Notes under the pieces: generated by a model | What the model was told of the DNA's origin: nothing | The model's input: only the letters and a program-made list of their open reading frames with translations | Databases searched by the model: none | Shown: positions 8,667-17,192 of the stretch, one piece after another | Position numbering within the stretch: the stretch's first letter is position 1 | Layout of the letters: the number at the start of each line of letters is the position of its first letter | From: an uncultured delta proteobacterium | GTDB taxonomy: Bacteria; Myxococcota_A; Polyangia; Polyangiales; Polyangiaceae | NCBI GenBank assembly: GCA_903892415.1 | Contig: CAITIQ010000192.1 | Location: forward strand, 1 to 38,876 | DNA: 38,876 nt | Direction: 5' to 3' | Translations under genes and position numbers: made by a program

Positions 8667-8730
8667 ACGCACAGGTGGTGGCGGACGCGTCCGTAGAACG
8701 TGTCCATGAAACGTGTCCCGATGAGCCCTG

Positions 8731-10362
8731 CTATGCGTCCGTGGTGCGCGCTGCCGCTGCCGCGGGTGGCGCAGCAGGTAGCTGGTAGAAGTCAGGATAC
8801 TTGTCGTAGTTGGGCGAGATGCAGAGCAGCGCCCCGCCGCCGTGGGAGCCTGCGTTCGTGGCGTCGTTCGTCGTCGCGACGACCTCGAAGTAATTGAAGC
8901 TCTCCGCATGAACGAGCACGTTGGTATCGCCGGCCGAGAAGACGCTGGCGGGATCTAGCTCCACCTGGAAAGCGATCGTCTCGGAGAAGGGTGCTGGAGT
9001 TGCGAAGTTCAAGGAGAGGATCGCGGAGCCAGTCGAGAGCCCCTGCGTGCATCCCACCCACTCGGCGACCGCGTTTGCTGGGATGACCGTGGAGTTGGGG
9101 GAGTAGAGGCCCAGCCCTCCGCCACTCCAGGTCGCGTTGGTTACCGTCAGCGGCAGCGGTGAATTGTTCGAGACCCTGACCGTAAGTGCGTCGGTCCAGC
9201 CATAGGACGTGTTGATCAGCGACCAACCCGCGAGCCCACCAAAGGCGAGCGGGTTCTGATCGAGCAGCGTGTGAATGTCCGCCGAGTCCAAGAAGGCGTT
9301 CACATCGGTCTTCTTTGCGATCCATGAGATTCGGTAAAGGTATGGGGGACCGAAGCTCGCGGTTGGCACTAACAGCGTTGGCGTGTTTGCGCCGAGTTGC
9401 AGGGTGGCCGGCCAATAAGCGTGGTTGCTCCCGGCGAGGTACGCGAGGTTCCCTTTGCCGTCGGTGAACGCGCTGTAGATGCAGTAGTTGACCGGCAAAA
9501 GCAGTTGGAGCGCCGCGAGTTGATACCCAATCTGGGCCGCCGACTCGACCTGTTGGGTCAACTGTGGGCTCCAGAAGAGCGGGGAGCTAACGCCGCTATT
9601 GCTCATCAGCTCCGATGTCGCGTTGAGCATTCCCCAATCCCTTACGATTCGCGTCTGAATGTCGACGATGTTGTTGCTGAGTTGGTGGAAGCTCGTCGAA
9701 AGTTGATCGAAAAGCTCGCTCACGGTGACGTTTAGGGCGTTGGGCGGCTGCGGGCCAGACAGCGCGACGCCTTGCTCGACTGCGCTGATCGTGGTCTGAA
9801 CCAAGCCTGCGACCATGCCGCCCACGACCGGGATCAAATTGATCAGCGAAGTCGCGACCCCTTCAACGATGTTGGCGATGAACCCACTGATGGGCGCGCT
9901 TGGGGTATCGGCGAGACCGACGTCGTTGATCATTTGCGTGTCGCTGAGCAGACCGAGCGAGAAGCACTGGTTGTAAACCTGGGTGAAGTTCTGAAAGAAG
10001 CCAGCGACGTTGGCAGCGGCAGTGAGTTCGGCGCCCAGCGTGTCGACCACAAACGCAAAGTCCGCGGCAGAGAAGCCGTCACCAGAGGTCCTGTGCAGGT
10101 GGTTCAGGTTGATCTGCAGTTCGGTGAGAACCGTTGGTACGGCGGTGCCGTAGAGCGTCCGAATCCCTCCAGCGACGTTGAGCTTTTGGCAGATGAAGCT
10201 GTACGCCGCTGACTGGGCTGCGGTGAAGGCCACGTACGGCTGCGGAGCCTGGGCAAGAATTGCCGTGAAGGGGTTGAGGGTGGTTGGCTGCGAAACCAAA
10301 CGCCTGGTTTTGATCTGGCCAAGGGTGCGAGGTGAGGCTTGGTTGGGTAAAGAAGTGCTCAT
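8731..10362 (-). CDS. Unrecognised 543-aa protein, possibly pore-forming-like
   Basis: Start chosen at 10362 (MSTSLPNQASPRTLG), with AGGA 8 nt upstream; the frame is open further upstream but that part crosses a hairpin element and has no sensible composition. No signal peptide is visible. The N-terminal half (about 35-330) looks helical, with a long hydrophobic helix pair (ATSLINLIPVVGGMVAGLVQ) reminiscent of the hydrophobic hairpins of helical pore formers such as Cry-type toxins. The C-terminal third is beta-rich, with VSNNSPLPLTVTNATWSGG and VIPANAVAEWVG, a pattern like aegerolysin/beta-sandwich modules. A helix bundle followed by a beta sandwich would suit a membrane-active protein, but no family could be named. 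It stands between the fungalysin gene and the lipoproteins and ends in an Ala/Pro-rich tail. Confidence 0.7.
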   Translation of the reverse strand: MSTSLPNQASPRTLGQIKTRRLVSQPTTLNPFTAILAQAPQPYVAFTAAQSAAYSFICQKLNVAGGIRTLYGTAVPTVLTELQINLNHLHRTSGDGFSAADFAFVVDTLGAELTAAANVAGFFQNFTQVYNQCFSLGLLSDTQMINDVGLADTPSAPISGFIANIVEGVATSLINLIPVVGGMVAGLVQTTISAVEQGVALSGPQPPNALNVTVSELFDQLSTSFHQLSNNIVDIQTRIVRDWGMLNATSELMSNSGVSSPLFWSPQLTQQVESAAQIGYQLAALQLLLPVNYCIYSAFTDGKGNLAYLAGSNHAYWPATLQLGANTPTLLVPTASFGPPYLYRISWIAKKTDVNAFLDSADIHTLLDQNPLAFGGLAGWSLINTSYGWTDALTVRVSNNSPLPLTVTNATWSGGGLGLYSPNSTVIPANAVAEWVGCTQGLSTGSAILSLNFATPAPFSETIAFQVELDPASVFSAGDTNVLVHAESFNYFEVVATTNDATNAGSHGGGALLCISPNYDKYPDFYQLPAAPPAAAAARTTDA

Positions 10363-10449
10363 GTTTTTGGTCCTGACTTGCAATTGATGGTTGTTCGGCG
10401 ACCGCGGAGTACGGCGCCACACGTGCCCAAGCGCAGTTTCACTGGGGTT

Positions 10450-10486
10450 GCGTAAGGCCCTCCCGCGGTGCGGGAGAGCCTTACGC
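10450..10486 (-). terminator. Hairpin repeat downstream of the M36 protease gene
   Basis: Near-perfect 37-nt palindrome GCGTAAGGC-C-CTCCCGC, loop GGT, GCGGGAG-A-GCCTTACGC: a 17-bp stem with one mismatch. It starts 22 bp past the stop of the minus-strand protease gene and is an extended copy of the hairpin at 8638-8666. No T run follows, so it may be a REP-like mRNA 3'-end structure rather than a classical terminator. Confidence 0.55.
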
Positions 10487-10508
10487 AGCGCTTTGCGTTC
10501 TCGAGGTC

Positions 10509-13500
10509 TCAGCGGCGCGAGATGCGGCGCCGGACCATCGCAGCCAACCCGAGCAGCCCGACGAAGCTCCACGCAGAGGTTGGACTTCCTTGCGTTGTGC
10601 CCACCGCACAATCGCAGCCCGAGCCCTCCTCCTCACCGTCGTCATCGTCAGCACCGCCGCTGCCGCCATCACCGCCGGAGCCGCCAGCGCCGTTCTCACT
10701 GGAGCCGCCGTTCGAGACGCCTGCGCCGGAGCCGCCTTGGCCACCTTCTCCGCCGGAGCCGCTCGTAGCCGCGGGGGCCCGAACGATCACGTTGATCGCG
10801 TCGGTCGAGGTCGCGACGCCGTCATCAACGGTAACGACGAAGGTGTACGACGTGTCTTCGGCGACGATCGGCGTGACGAAAGTCGATTGGCCGTTCAAGC
10901 CCTCGAACAGCTCGATGGCGTTCGTACCAAGCGGTGCCCAAGCGATGGTGATGGCATCACCGTCCGGATCGCTGCTGGCCGAACCATCGAGGATGACCTG
11001 CACGCCGCCCTCGACGTCTTGATCTGCGCCAGCGACCGCAATCGGCGCTGCTTGGCAGATGCCCGCGTGAGGCGCAGTGCTGCCGAAGGGCGTGTTGGTG
11101 ATTCCAGTGAAGGCGAGGTTGTCGAGCGCCCAACCGAAGCCGCCGGCGTCGACGTCAGAGCCGATGCGGAAGCGGAGGCGAACGGTCTGGCCAGCGAGCG
11201 CGGTGCCGAAATCGAGGCTGACGATGTCCGAAGCGGGGAAGGAGGGGTTGGTCGCCCCGAAGGCCTCGCGACCCGAAAGGGGATTCCCATATCCAACGAA
11301 GATTGTGCCGGTGTAACCAGGGGCGACCACCGTGGAGACGTCGACCCAGGTGGCGCCGCCGTCGGTGCTGAACTCGATCACTCCGCCGTCGTACAGGTTG
11401 GGATCGCCCAGGAAGCCCCCGAACTCGTGAAGGTGTTCGAAGGTCAGGACGAGCGGGTCGGTCGTGCTGACGACGAGATCCGGCGTCTCGAGTGCCGCGT
11501 CGGTGAGTTGAAAGGAATTCAGCCCATGCCAGAAGTGGTTGCTGGCGCTCTCGGCTTCGCGTTGCCAAACGAGGTTCGCCAAGTTCCCGGTCTTGGCCCA
11601 GCCAGAGTCCGGGTGCTCAACCGTGTCCGTGGCGGAGGTTGCGTCCGGGTAGTCGACGTTACCCAGGAATCCCGCGGCGACGCTGGTTCCACCGCCACAG
11701 GCAGTGGGCGCGTCCACTGCGACCTGAAACTCCAGGAGTTCGATGCTGGCGAGAGACTCGCTCAGCGAGATCGGCACCTCGATGATCGTGCTCTCGAAGG
11801 CGGCGAGGGTTGGTACATCGACGGTTGCGTCGGGCAAGAACACCCCTCCCGAGCTGGTCGAGACAGTGAGGGTCGCACCGGCGAGATCAACGAGGCCGCC
11901 GTTGCGGACCTCCACGCTGACCACGCCGTCTTCGGCACCGTCGAGCGCGCCGTCGGCGTCGCAGGGGTTGACGCTGTCGCTCAAGCTGACAGCGCCTACA
12001 ACAGCTCTCGCCGTAACGACGTCGCTCTCGACCACGCCGACGAAGTCGGTTGAGAAGCGCGCCGGTGATTCGGCGCAGGTACCGGCGCCGCGTGCAGCGA
12101 AGGCCTGGGCGATGAGCAGCGCGTCATCTTCATCCGCGGCAAGTGCAGCGGCGATCACGCCGTCGCGCGCCTCGGTGAAGGTCGCGTCGAGCGGGGCCAT
12201 CTGCATGCCGGCGACGACGTAGTCGGCCATGCGCCGTTGCGCTTCGTCGAAGTCGTACGGCGGGCTGGGGAGCTCGGTCTGCGCGAGTATGCTCGCGTAC
12301 GCCTCGTACATCATCGAGGCCCAGACCTCGCCAGCGTTGTGAACCTCGGAGTTGGGGTTCCCTGCGAAGACTCCAAGGGGGACGGCGGGAAGCGGCTCCG
12401 CATCGCTGATGTGCCTGAACGAAAGGCTGTTGATCGTTGGATCCGTTGAGTAGGGCACCCGACGGATACCGAAGTACGCGAAGTCTGGGAGCTGGACTGT
12501 GGAGTAACCCGTCATCGGATAGGCTGCATCGAGCGGTTCGCCCTCCTTGATTGCAAGGTGCAACGCGACAAAGTCAGCCCAGCCCTCGCTCGTCGCGACG
12601 AACATGGAGCTTCCTCCGATCGCTTGCCGGAAATGCAAGTAGTGCCCCCACTCGTGCGCGACGATCATGTTGTCCAGCCCGCCATCCCGTTGCACCGAGA
12701 CGCTGCGACTCATATCGACGGCGAAGGGGCCCGATTGCAGCGCCGACTTCAGCGCCAGCCCGTCCTCGAGCGAGACCATCACCGCGCCGATCGTCGGACT
12801 TGTGGGGCCGGGGCCCATGACGAAGGGCGGAACGCCGGGCGCGTTGTTGACGATGATCGCTCCCAGCGCGCCGGCGGCCTCGGCATTGGAGACCTTCACA
12901 CTGAAGGGACAGACCCCTCGATCGACGAGCACGATCGAGCCGGCCACGTTGTTGACGAACGGCTCGCAGCCGTTGCTGGTTGCGGGGACGCCATCGTCTG
13001 CGAGCACCAAGTTGGCCGACGCGGTGAACTGCTGCGGGCCGAACTGACCTCCCGTCGTAAACAGCGGCACGTTGGCTGGCTGGACCACGAGCGACACCGA
13101 CTCTTTGCCGTCCCAAACAAACATCTGCATGCGAGGGGAGAGCCCATCCGCTGGCGTCGCCATGTTGGCGTTGTTGAACTGCGCCGGCTCGCCGGGTACT
13201 TCGGTGTTGCCGATGGCTGAGTCCTGCGACTCGGCGCGCAGCACATCGCCTCCTGCGCCGCCGCGTCCGTAGTTGAAGAACTGCGCATTGCCGGCCTGCT
13301 CGGTAAAGCCGGAGTCATAGTAATAATCGTGGAGCCAGTTGTTGACGTAGAAGAGGTTGACCGTCGAGGCGTACAGCTGGTTCGGCGTTGCGAGCGGACC
13401 TTGCGCGAGGTTGTAGTCGTAGTTGAACTCGTCAGGCCCGTTGATGCTGACGCGTTCGTCGCCGGTGGAGAAACCATCCGGGAAGCCGCGGTCGGAGTAG

Positions 13501-14567
13501 GCATCGACGTTGTTGCCGTAGGTCTCCGAGACGAAGGGACTCGTGGGGTGGGGCAGCCAGGGGTCGGGTGTTCCACTAACCGATGTGTTGAAGCCGTTGG
13601 CTTCGATCAGCGAGGGCGAAACGAAGCCCGGCATCATTCCGTCGGGGACGCCCGTCGGGTGCGGCGTCAGATCGACGTTCGGTCCGTCGAGCGGCCTTCC
13701 ATCCACCGGATCGGCGAAGGCCTTGAACCCGACGTCGGCGCTGAGGTTCTTGCGTTGCAGGATCCGGCCGTCCGCCGCCGCGACGATGTAGCGGACGTAT
13801 TCCGACGAGGTGGTCGGCTTGTTGGCCGCATACACCTCGACGAAGTACGCCGGCACGAGCTCGTCCCCGACAGGGTAGAAGACCTTCTTCGCGCGCGCCG
13901 GATCCGAGAACACGAGCGGCGTCTTGCCGTTGGCGACGCTGAAGCGGAAGTAGCCCGCGTGGTCGACGTCCTTGTCTTGCGAGAGCTTCACGCCGTCTGC
14001 GTCGCTTCCAAAAAGATCCTTGAGCGAGCGTTCGACTGCCGTGCTCGGCGTCAGCTTGAAGTCGCGCGTCCCTGGACGGGCGAGCTTTGTCGCTCGCGGA
14101 TGCAAGCTGCCCGAGAGCGCGACCAGCTCGCGGTTCCGCCGCATCAGCACCTTGGCGTCGCTCTCGAACACCTCGATGCCGTCGAGTCGCTGGCGGAAGT
14201 GCACGATGATGCCGCCGCGGCCGGTGTCATGGACCTGCTGCACGGTGGCGGTGCGCAGCGCCTCGTCGGAGAGACCGTAGACGTCGCGGAAGGCAGCGAG
14301 ATGAGCGCGCGCAGCGCTCGCGGCGTCGGCGCCCTGCGGCTTGCTCGTCGACTTGGGCGCGAACACGAAGGTCGGGCGCCCGGTGGCTTGATCGACGGAG
14401 GCGATGAAGCCGCCGAGCTTGTCGAGGCTCGAGCGTTGGTCGAGGTTTGCGCGTTGGCCCTGCGGCAATGACGCGCGCACGTCGAGGAAGTCGGGACCGT
14501 GAGCTTGTGCGGAGGCCGCAAACAGGACGGTGGCGGTGGCAGCGAGAAATCGGATCGATCGGTTCAT
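10509..14567 (-). CDS. Secreted M36 (fungalysin) metalloprotease with MYXO-CTERM-like tail
   Basis: Predicted 1352 aa; the ATG at 14567 has AGGA 7 nt upstream. A Sec signal (RFLAATATVLFAASAQA) is followed by an FTP-type propeptide and the M36 catalytic domain. The zinc motif HEWGHYLHF is near residue 637, with the third ligand probably in SEGWADF. A PA domain (IVLVDRGVCPFSVKV, about 530-585) is inserted before the active site, as in many bacterial M36 enzymes. Downstream are a MAM/immune-inhibitor-A-like domain (about 985-1155, FSTDGGATWVDVS, GWALDNLAF), a PKD-like domain (about 1180-1260, LDGSASSDPDGD), a Gly/Ser/Asp/Glu linker and a C-terminal tail with CDC, a hydrophobic helix and RRRISRR, the layout of a MYXO-CTERM sorting signal. 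It probably digests prey or matrix protein from the cell surface after tail processing. Confidence 0.92.
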   Translation of the reverse strand: MNRSIRFLAATATVLFAASAQAHGPDFLDVRASLPQGQRANLDQRSSLDKLGGFIASVDQATGRPTFVFAPKSTSKPQGADAASAARAHLAAFRDVYGLSDEALRTATVQQVHDTGRGGIIVHFRQRLDGIEVFESDAKVLMRRNRELVALSGSLHPRATKLARPGTRDFKLTPSTAVERSLKDLFGSDADGVKLSQDKDVDHAGYFRFSVANGKTPLVFSDPARAKKVFYPVGDELVPAYFVEVYAANKPTTSSEYVRYIVAAADGRILQRKNLSADVGFKAFADPVDGRPLDGPNVDLTPHPTGVPDGMMPGFVSPSLIEANGFNTSVSGTPDPWLPHPTSPFVSETYGNNVDAYSDRGFPDGFSTGDERVSINGPDEFNYDYNLAQGPLATPNQLYASTVNLFYVNNWLHDYYYDSGFTEQAGNAQFFNYGRGGAGGDVLRAESQDSAIGNTEVPGEPAQFNNANMATPADGLSPRMQMFVWDGKESVSLVVQPANVPLFTTGGQFGPQQFTASANLVLADDGVPATSNGCEPFVNNVAGSIVLVDRGVCPFSVKVSNAEAAGALGAIIVNNAPGVPPFVMGPGPTSPTIGAVMVSLEDGLALKSALQSGPFAVDMSRSVSVQRDGGLDNMIVAHEWGHYLHFRQAIGGSSMFVATSEGWADFVALHLAIKEGEPLDAAYPMTGYSTVQLPDFAYFGIRRVPYSTDPTINSLSFRHISDAEPLPAVPLGVFAGNPNSEVHNAGEVWASMMYEAYASILAQTELPSPPYDFDEAQRRMADYVVAGMQMAPLDATFTEARDGVIAAALAADEDDALLIAQAFAARGAGTCAESPARFSTDFVGVVESDVVTARAVVGAVSLSDSVNPCDADGALDGAEDGVVSVEVRNGGLVDLAGATLTVSTSSGGVFLPDATVDVPTLAAFESTIIEVPISLSESLASIELLEFQVAVDAPTACGGGTSVAAGFLGNVDYPDATSATDTVEHPDSGWAKTGNLANLVWQREAESASNHFWHGLNSFQLTDAALETPDLVVSTTDPLVLTFEHLHEFGGFLGDPNLYDGGVIEFSTDGGATWVDVSTVVAPGYTGTIFVGYGNPLSGREAFGATNPSFPASDIVSLDFGTALAGQTVRLRFRIGSDVDAGGFGWALDNLAFTGITNTPFGSTAPHAGICQAAPIAVAGADQDVEGGVQVILDGSASSDPDGDAITIAWAPLGTNAIELFEGLNGQSTFVTPIVAEDTSYTFVVTVDDGVATSTDAINVIVRAPAATSGSGGEGGQGGSGAGVSNGGSSENGAGGSGGDGGSGGADDDDGEEEGSGCDCAVGTTQGSPTSAWSFVGLLGLAAMVRRRISRR

Positions 14568-14594
14568 GGGAAGGTCCTTTGGCAAGAGCTCAGG

Positions 14595-15866
14595 TCAGAA
14601 GGTTTGGCCGGCGTTGAACGCGCCGAGGCTCGCGGGGCCCGCGGCCCAGGTGAAGTCGGTGACCGAAGAGCCGGGCCCGCCTGTGAGCTGGAGTGAATTG
14701 GCTGCGGGCGTGGTCTCGTCCTCGACAAGGCCGATGTCCGTCGAGGTCAGGCCTGTCATCGGCGGATCGACGCCGACGATTGCGCCGCCGTGGCTGATGA
14801 AGTCGACCGGGTTGTCGAAGGGGTCGAGGATGCCGTAGGCCCAGTTGCCTTCGGGCAGACCCTCGAGGTCGAACGAGATGGTGCCGAAGCCGTTTTCTTC
14901 ATCGGCGATCACCCCGCCGAGCGGGCCGACCCCAGCGACGATGGTGCCGTCGGCTGCCACCAGCACGATCACAAAGCCCCCGATGTCGATGCCTGCAGCG
15001 CCTGCAAGCTCGATCCCTTCGCCGACGTCGGGATCGGTGTTGTCGTAGTGGATCTCATTGATCCAAAGGTTCAGTCGGCAGCTGTCGCTGTCTTCGGTGC
15101 AGGCCTCGGTCGCAGAGCAAACAGCGCCGGGGGTCGCGCAGGCGCCGGCTCCGTCGCAGCTCTCCTCGCCGTTGCAGAAGATGCCGTCGGAGGTGCAGGC
15201 CGTGCCCGTGGGCTGCACGTTCTCATTGCACGTTCCAGCGCCGTTGCAGGTATCGGCGTGGTCACAATCGGTGTCCATCGCATCACCGCAGGCCGTGCCG
15301 GAGGAGACAGGACCGCAGGTGCCATCGAACTGCGCGCCGGCTGCTTTGGAGCAGGCCATACAATCATCGAGGGCGTCGCCACACTCGACGTCGCAGCACG
15401 TTGCGTCGATGCAGAAGCCGCTCGAGCAGTCAGCGTCGGCGTCACAACCGAGGCCGTTGGCTTTGGGACCGGAGGCGGTGCAGGTGCCCTCGACGCAGTC
15501 CCAGGCGTCGCCCGAGTCAGCGCAGTCGGCTTGCGAGAGGCAGGCCGCGCACACCGGCGGATCCGCCGTGGTATCGCAGCGCCCGCTCAGGCAATCGGCG
15601 GCGTCCTCACAGGCGAAGCCATTGCTGCAGGTGATGCAGCCTTCGGCGCCGCCCGCGCCCCCGTTACCACCGTTTGTAACGGAGCCACCGCTACCGCCCA
15701 AACCTTCTCCACCACCGCCGCTCGCCGCTCCGCCGGAACCGCCCGCTCCGCCGACGCCGCCCGATCCTGCCGAGCCACCGGAGGCTCCGCTGTCGCCGCA
15801 ACCGAGCATGACAGAAAGACCGAAGAGGAAGAGGTGGTTGAGCCGAAGAATCATTGGCTTTTTCAT
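14595..15866 (-). CDS. Cysteine-rich lipoprotein with lamin-tail domain, shared-leader family member 3
   Basis: Predicted 423 aa; ATG with AGGAG about 10 nt upstream. The signal peptide RLNHLFLFGLSVMLGCGDSG has the lipobox VMLGC and matches the leaders at 7763 and 8478. After the Gly/Ser/Ala linker comes a region with about 30 cysteines (CxxxxDCxSGxCD and CNGxGTC units) of the type common in myxobacterial surface proteins. The C-terminal 150 residues start with LWINEIHYDNTDPDVGEGIEL, the signature of the lamin-tail domain, and continue with GFVIVLVAADG and NWAYGILDPFDNPVDFISHG. The protein is probably anchored in the outer membrane with an Ig-like tip. It is 27 bp downstream of the protease start codon region, so its end abuts the next minus-strand gene and the two could be one transcript. 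Confidence 0.87.
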   Translation of the reverse strand: MKKPMILRLNHLFLFGLSVMLGCGDSGASGGSAGSGGVGGAGGSGGAASGGGGEGLGGSGGSVTNGGNGGAGGAEGCITCSNGFACEDAADCLSGRCDTTADPPVCAACLSQADCADSGDAWDCVEGTCTASGPKANGLGCDADADCSSGFCIDATCCDVECGDALDDCMACSKAAGAQFDGTCGPVSSGTACGDAMDTDCDHADTCNGAGTCNENVQPTGTACTSDGIFCNGEESCDGAGACATPGAVCSATEACTEDSDSCRLNLWINEIHYDNTDPDVGEGIELAGAAGIDIGGFVIVLVAADGTIVAGVGPLGGVIADEENGFGTISFDLEGLPEGNWAYGILDPFDNPVDFISHGGAIVGVDPPMTGLTSTDIGLVEDETTPAANSLQLTGGPGSSVTDFTWAAGPASLGAFNAGQTF

Positions 15867-15910
15867 TCGAAACTAGACTCCTGTGTACGTTGAGCGGCTG
15901 GGCCCGCTTA

Positions 15911-15943
15911 CGAGGGATGGTTTCCGCTCGCGCCCGATGTGAA
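15911..15943 (-). promoter_or_regulatory. Conserved upstream element of shared-leader lipoprotein gene
   Basis: Counterpart of 7834-7867: CGAGGGATGGTTTCCGCTCG and then CGATGTGAA on the plus strand, 45-77 bp before the ATG at 15866. Conserved non-coding sequence in front of two paralogous lipoprotein genes, hence a probable shared promoter or operator. Confidence 0.5.
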
Positions 15944-15964
15944 GGGGATGGCGCGCGCCGACTT

Positions 15965-16015
15965 CAGTTATCGAGCGCCCGCGCTCGACTTGGTATTTCG
16001 GCCGTATTTCGCGAC
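15965..16015 (+). repeat. ~50-bp dispersed repeat, copy 2
   Basis: CAGTTATCGAGCGCCC, then CGACTTGGTATTTCGGCC and a second TATTTCG box. It lies about 100 bp upstream of the lipoprotein gene at 15866, the same side as copy 1 has relative to 8478. The 301-bp gap 15867-16167 holds this copy, copy 3 and the conserved element at 15911-15943; I see nothing else in it. Confidence 0.65.
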
Positions 16016-16105
16016 CCGGCTGGTGCGCACGTTACGAACGAGCTCTGCACTCAGCGCGATCAGGGACATGTCGGTTCCTCCGGCGACACGTGTTTGTGTC
16101 AACGT

Positions 16106-16156
16106 CGGTTATCGACCGCCCTCGTTCGACTTGGTATTTCGGCCCTATTTCGCCGC
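16106..16156 (+). repeat. ~50-bp dispersed repeat, copy 3
   Basis: CGGTTATCGACCGCCCTCG, then CGACTTGGTATTTCGGCC and a second TATTTCG box. It ends 12 bp from the stop of the FHA gene at 16168, in the same orientation as copies 1 and 2. Confidence 0.65.
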
Positions 16157-16167
16157 GTTCGAGCGCG

Positions 16168-17094
16168 CTACGAGAGCGTGGCTTGGCGCCGTACGTCGAG
16201 CCGATCCACGCCGATGCGGATGCGTCCGGTGCCCATGCGGCGCTCCACGACGTTAGCTGCGCCTTCGATCGAGAGCGCGGCGAACTGCTTGCGTGCGCGG
16301 CATACGTCGACGTTGAGCCGCAGCTCGTCGGTCGCGAGCATGCGACAAAGCTCGTCGCGCTCGAGCCAGCCGCGTTCGGCCGGTGGCAAGCTCGCGCTGG
16401 CGAGCCGAGCCCGCGCGAGCGTCGCGAGCAGATAGTGATAACCACGAGGTGGCAGCAGGATCTCTTCGTCCGGGCAGACCACGGTGAGGTCCACGTGTTC
16501 TTCGTTCTGGCTCACCACGAAACGCAGCGTGGTGTTCTCGAGCGAGCGCGTGGTCGCGCCTGCTTCGGCGGTAGCGGTCCCGGCCTCCGGCAGCTCGAGC
16601 ACCCACGGCTCGCCGCGCACCAAGATCGTCTCTCGATCGACCACCTCACGCGCGACGCCACCGTCTTCCAGCAGCCAGCGTCCGTCACGCGAGCCGACCA
16701 CGCTCACCAGCGGCTCGGATTCTTCCGGCAGGACGATCAGCGACTGCGCGGCTAAGCGAACGGCGCCGCTGGCGACGTGGCGGGCGTAGGCCGACGGCGG
16801 GCCCGCCTCGACCAGCACGAGGGCCTCTCCGTCGGGGCCTCCCAGCGAGACGACATCCCCGGCGATGAGGCTGCTACGACCTCCCGCTGCGAGCCGCTGT
16901 TTGCCCAAGAAGGTGCCGTTCTTGCTGCCGAGATCACGCAGCTCCCAACCGCTGCCCACCCAACAAACAAGCGCGTGTTCACTGGAAACCAGCGGCGCGT
17001 TCACGCGCAGATCACAACTGGCAGCCCGCCCGATCAGGCAGCGTGATTTCAGCTGTACCTGCTCGCTGTCGGACGTTCGCTGCAGGGTTCCCAT
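16168..17094 (-). CDS. FHA domain protein with C-terminal winged-helix region
   Basis: Predicted 308 aa from the ATG at 17094 (MGTLQRTSDSEQVQLKSR). The FHA domain (about 10-95) shows LIGRAASCDLRV, VSSEHALVCW and LGSKNGTFLG. A Gly/Ala/Glu-rich middle follows, and the last 100 residues (LPPRGYHYLLATLARARL, RNVDV-type recognition helix LNVDVCRARKQFAAL, then RMGTGRIRIG as the wing) look like an OmpR-type winged helix. It is likely a cytoplasmic regulator that reads threonine phosphorylation. It is divergent from the kinase gene at 17193 (98 bp between starts), which suggests that the kinase phosphorylates this protein or an FHA-bound partner (inference). The ribosome site is weak and an upstream start is possible. 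Confidence 0.85.
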   Translation of the reverse strand: MGTLQRTSDSEQVQLKSRCLIGRAASCDLRVNAPLVSSEHALVCWVGSGWELRDLGSKNGTFLGKQRLAAGGRSSLIAGDVVSLGGPDGEALVLVEAGPPSAYARHVASGAVRLAAQSLIVLPEESEPLVSVVGSRDGRWLLEDGGVAREVVDRETILVRGEPWVLELPEAGTATAEAGATTRSLENTTLRFVVSQNEEHVDLTVVCPDEEILLPPRGYHYLLATLARARLASASLPPAERGWLERDELCRMLATDELRLNVDVCRARKQFAALSIEGAANVVERRMGTGRIRIGVDRLDVRRQATLS

Positions 17095-17192
17095 GTCTTG
17101 CTTGGCATAACACACGATGGCGGACCTCAGAAGGTCTGGCGCAGCCTGTGTCGAGGCTCGCTCGCGCACGGCGAGAGGCGTAGCCTGCGAGC

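Noticed and set aside
10363..10611. N-terminal extension of the 8731-10362 gene through 10611
   Set aside because: It would read through the 37-nt hairpin and the tail of the protease gene and gives Arg-rich sequence; AGGA and a normal start are at 10362.
10590..14471. Long plus-strand frames opposite the M36 protease (for example 10590-12053 and 13329-14471)
   Set aside because: They mirror the codon structure of the protease gene on the other strand and encode Arg/Val/Asp-rich sequence without domains.
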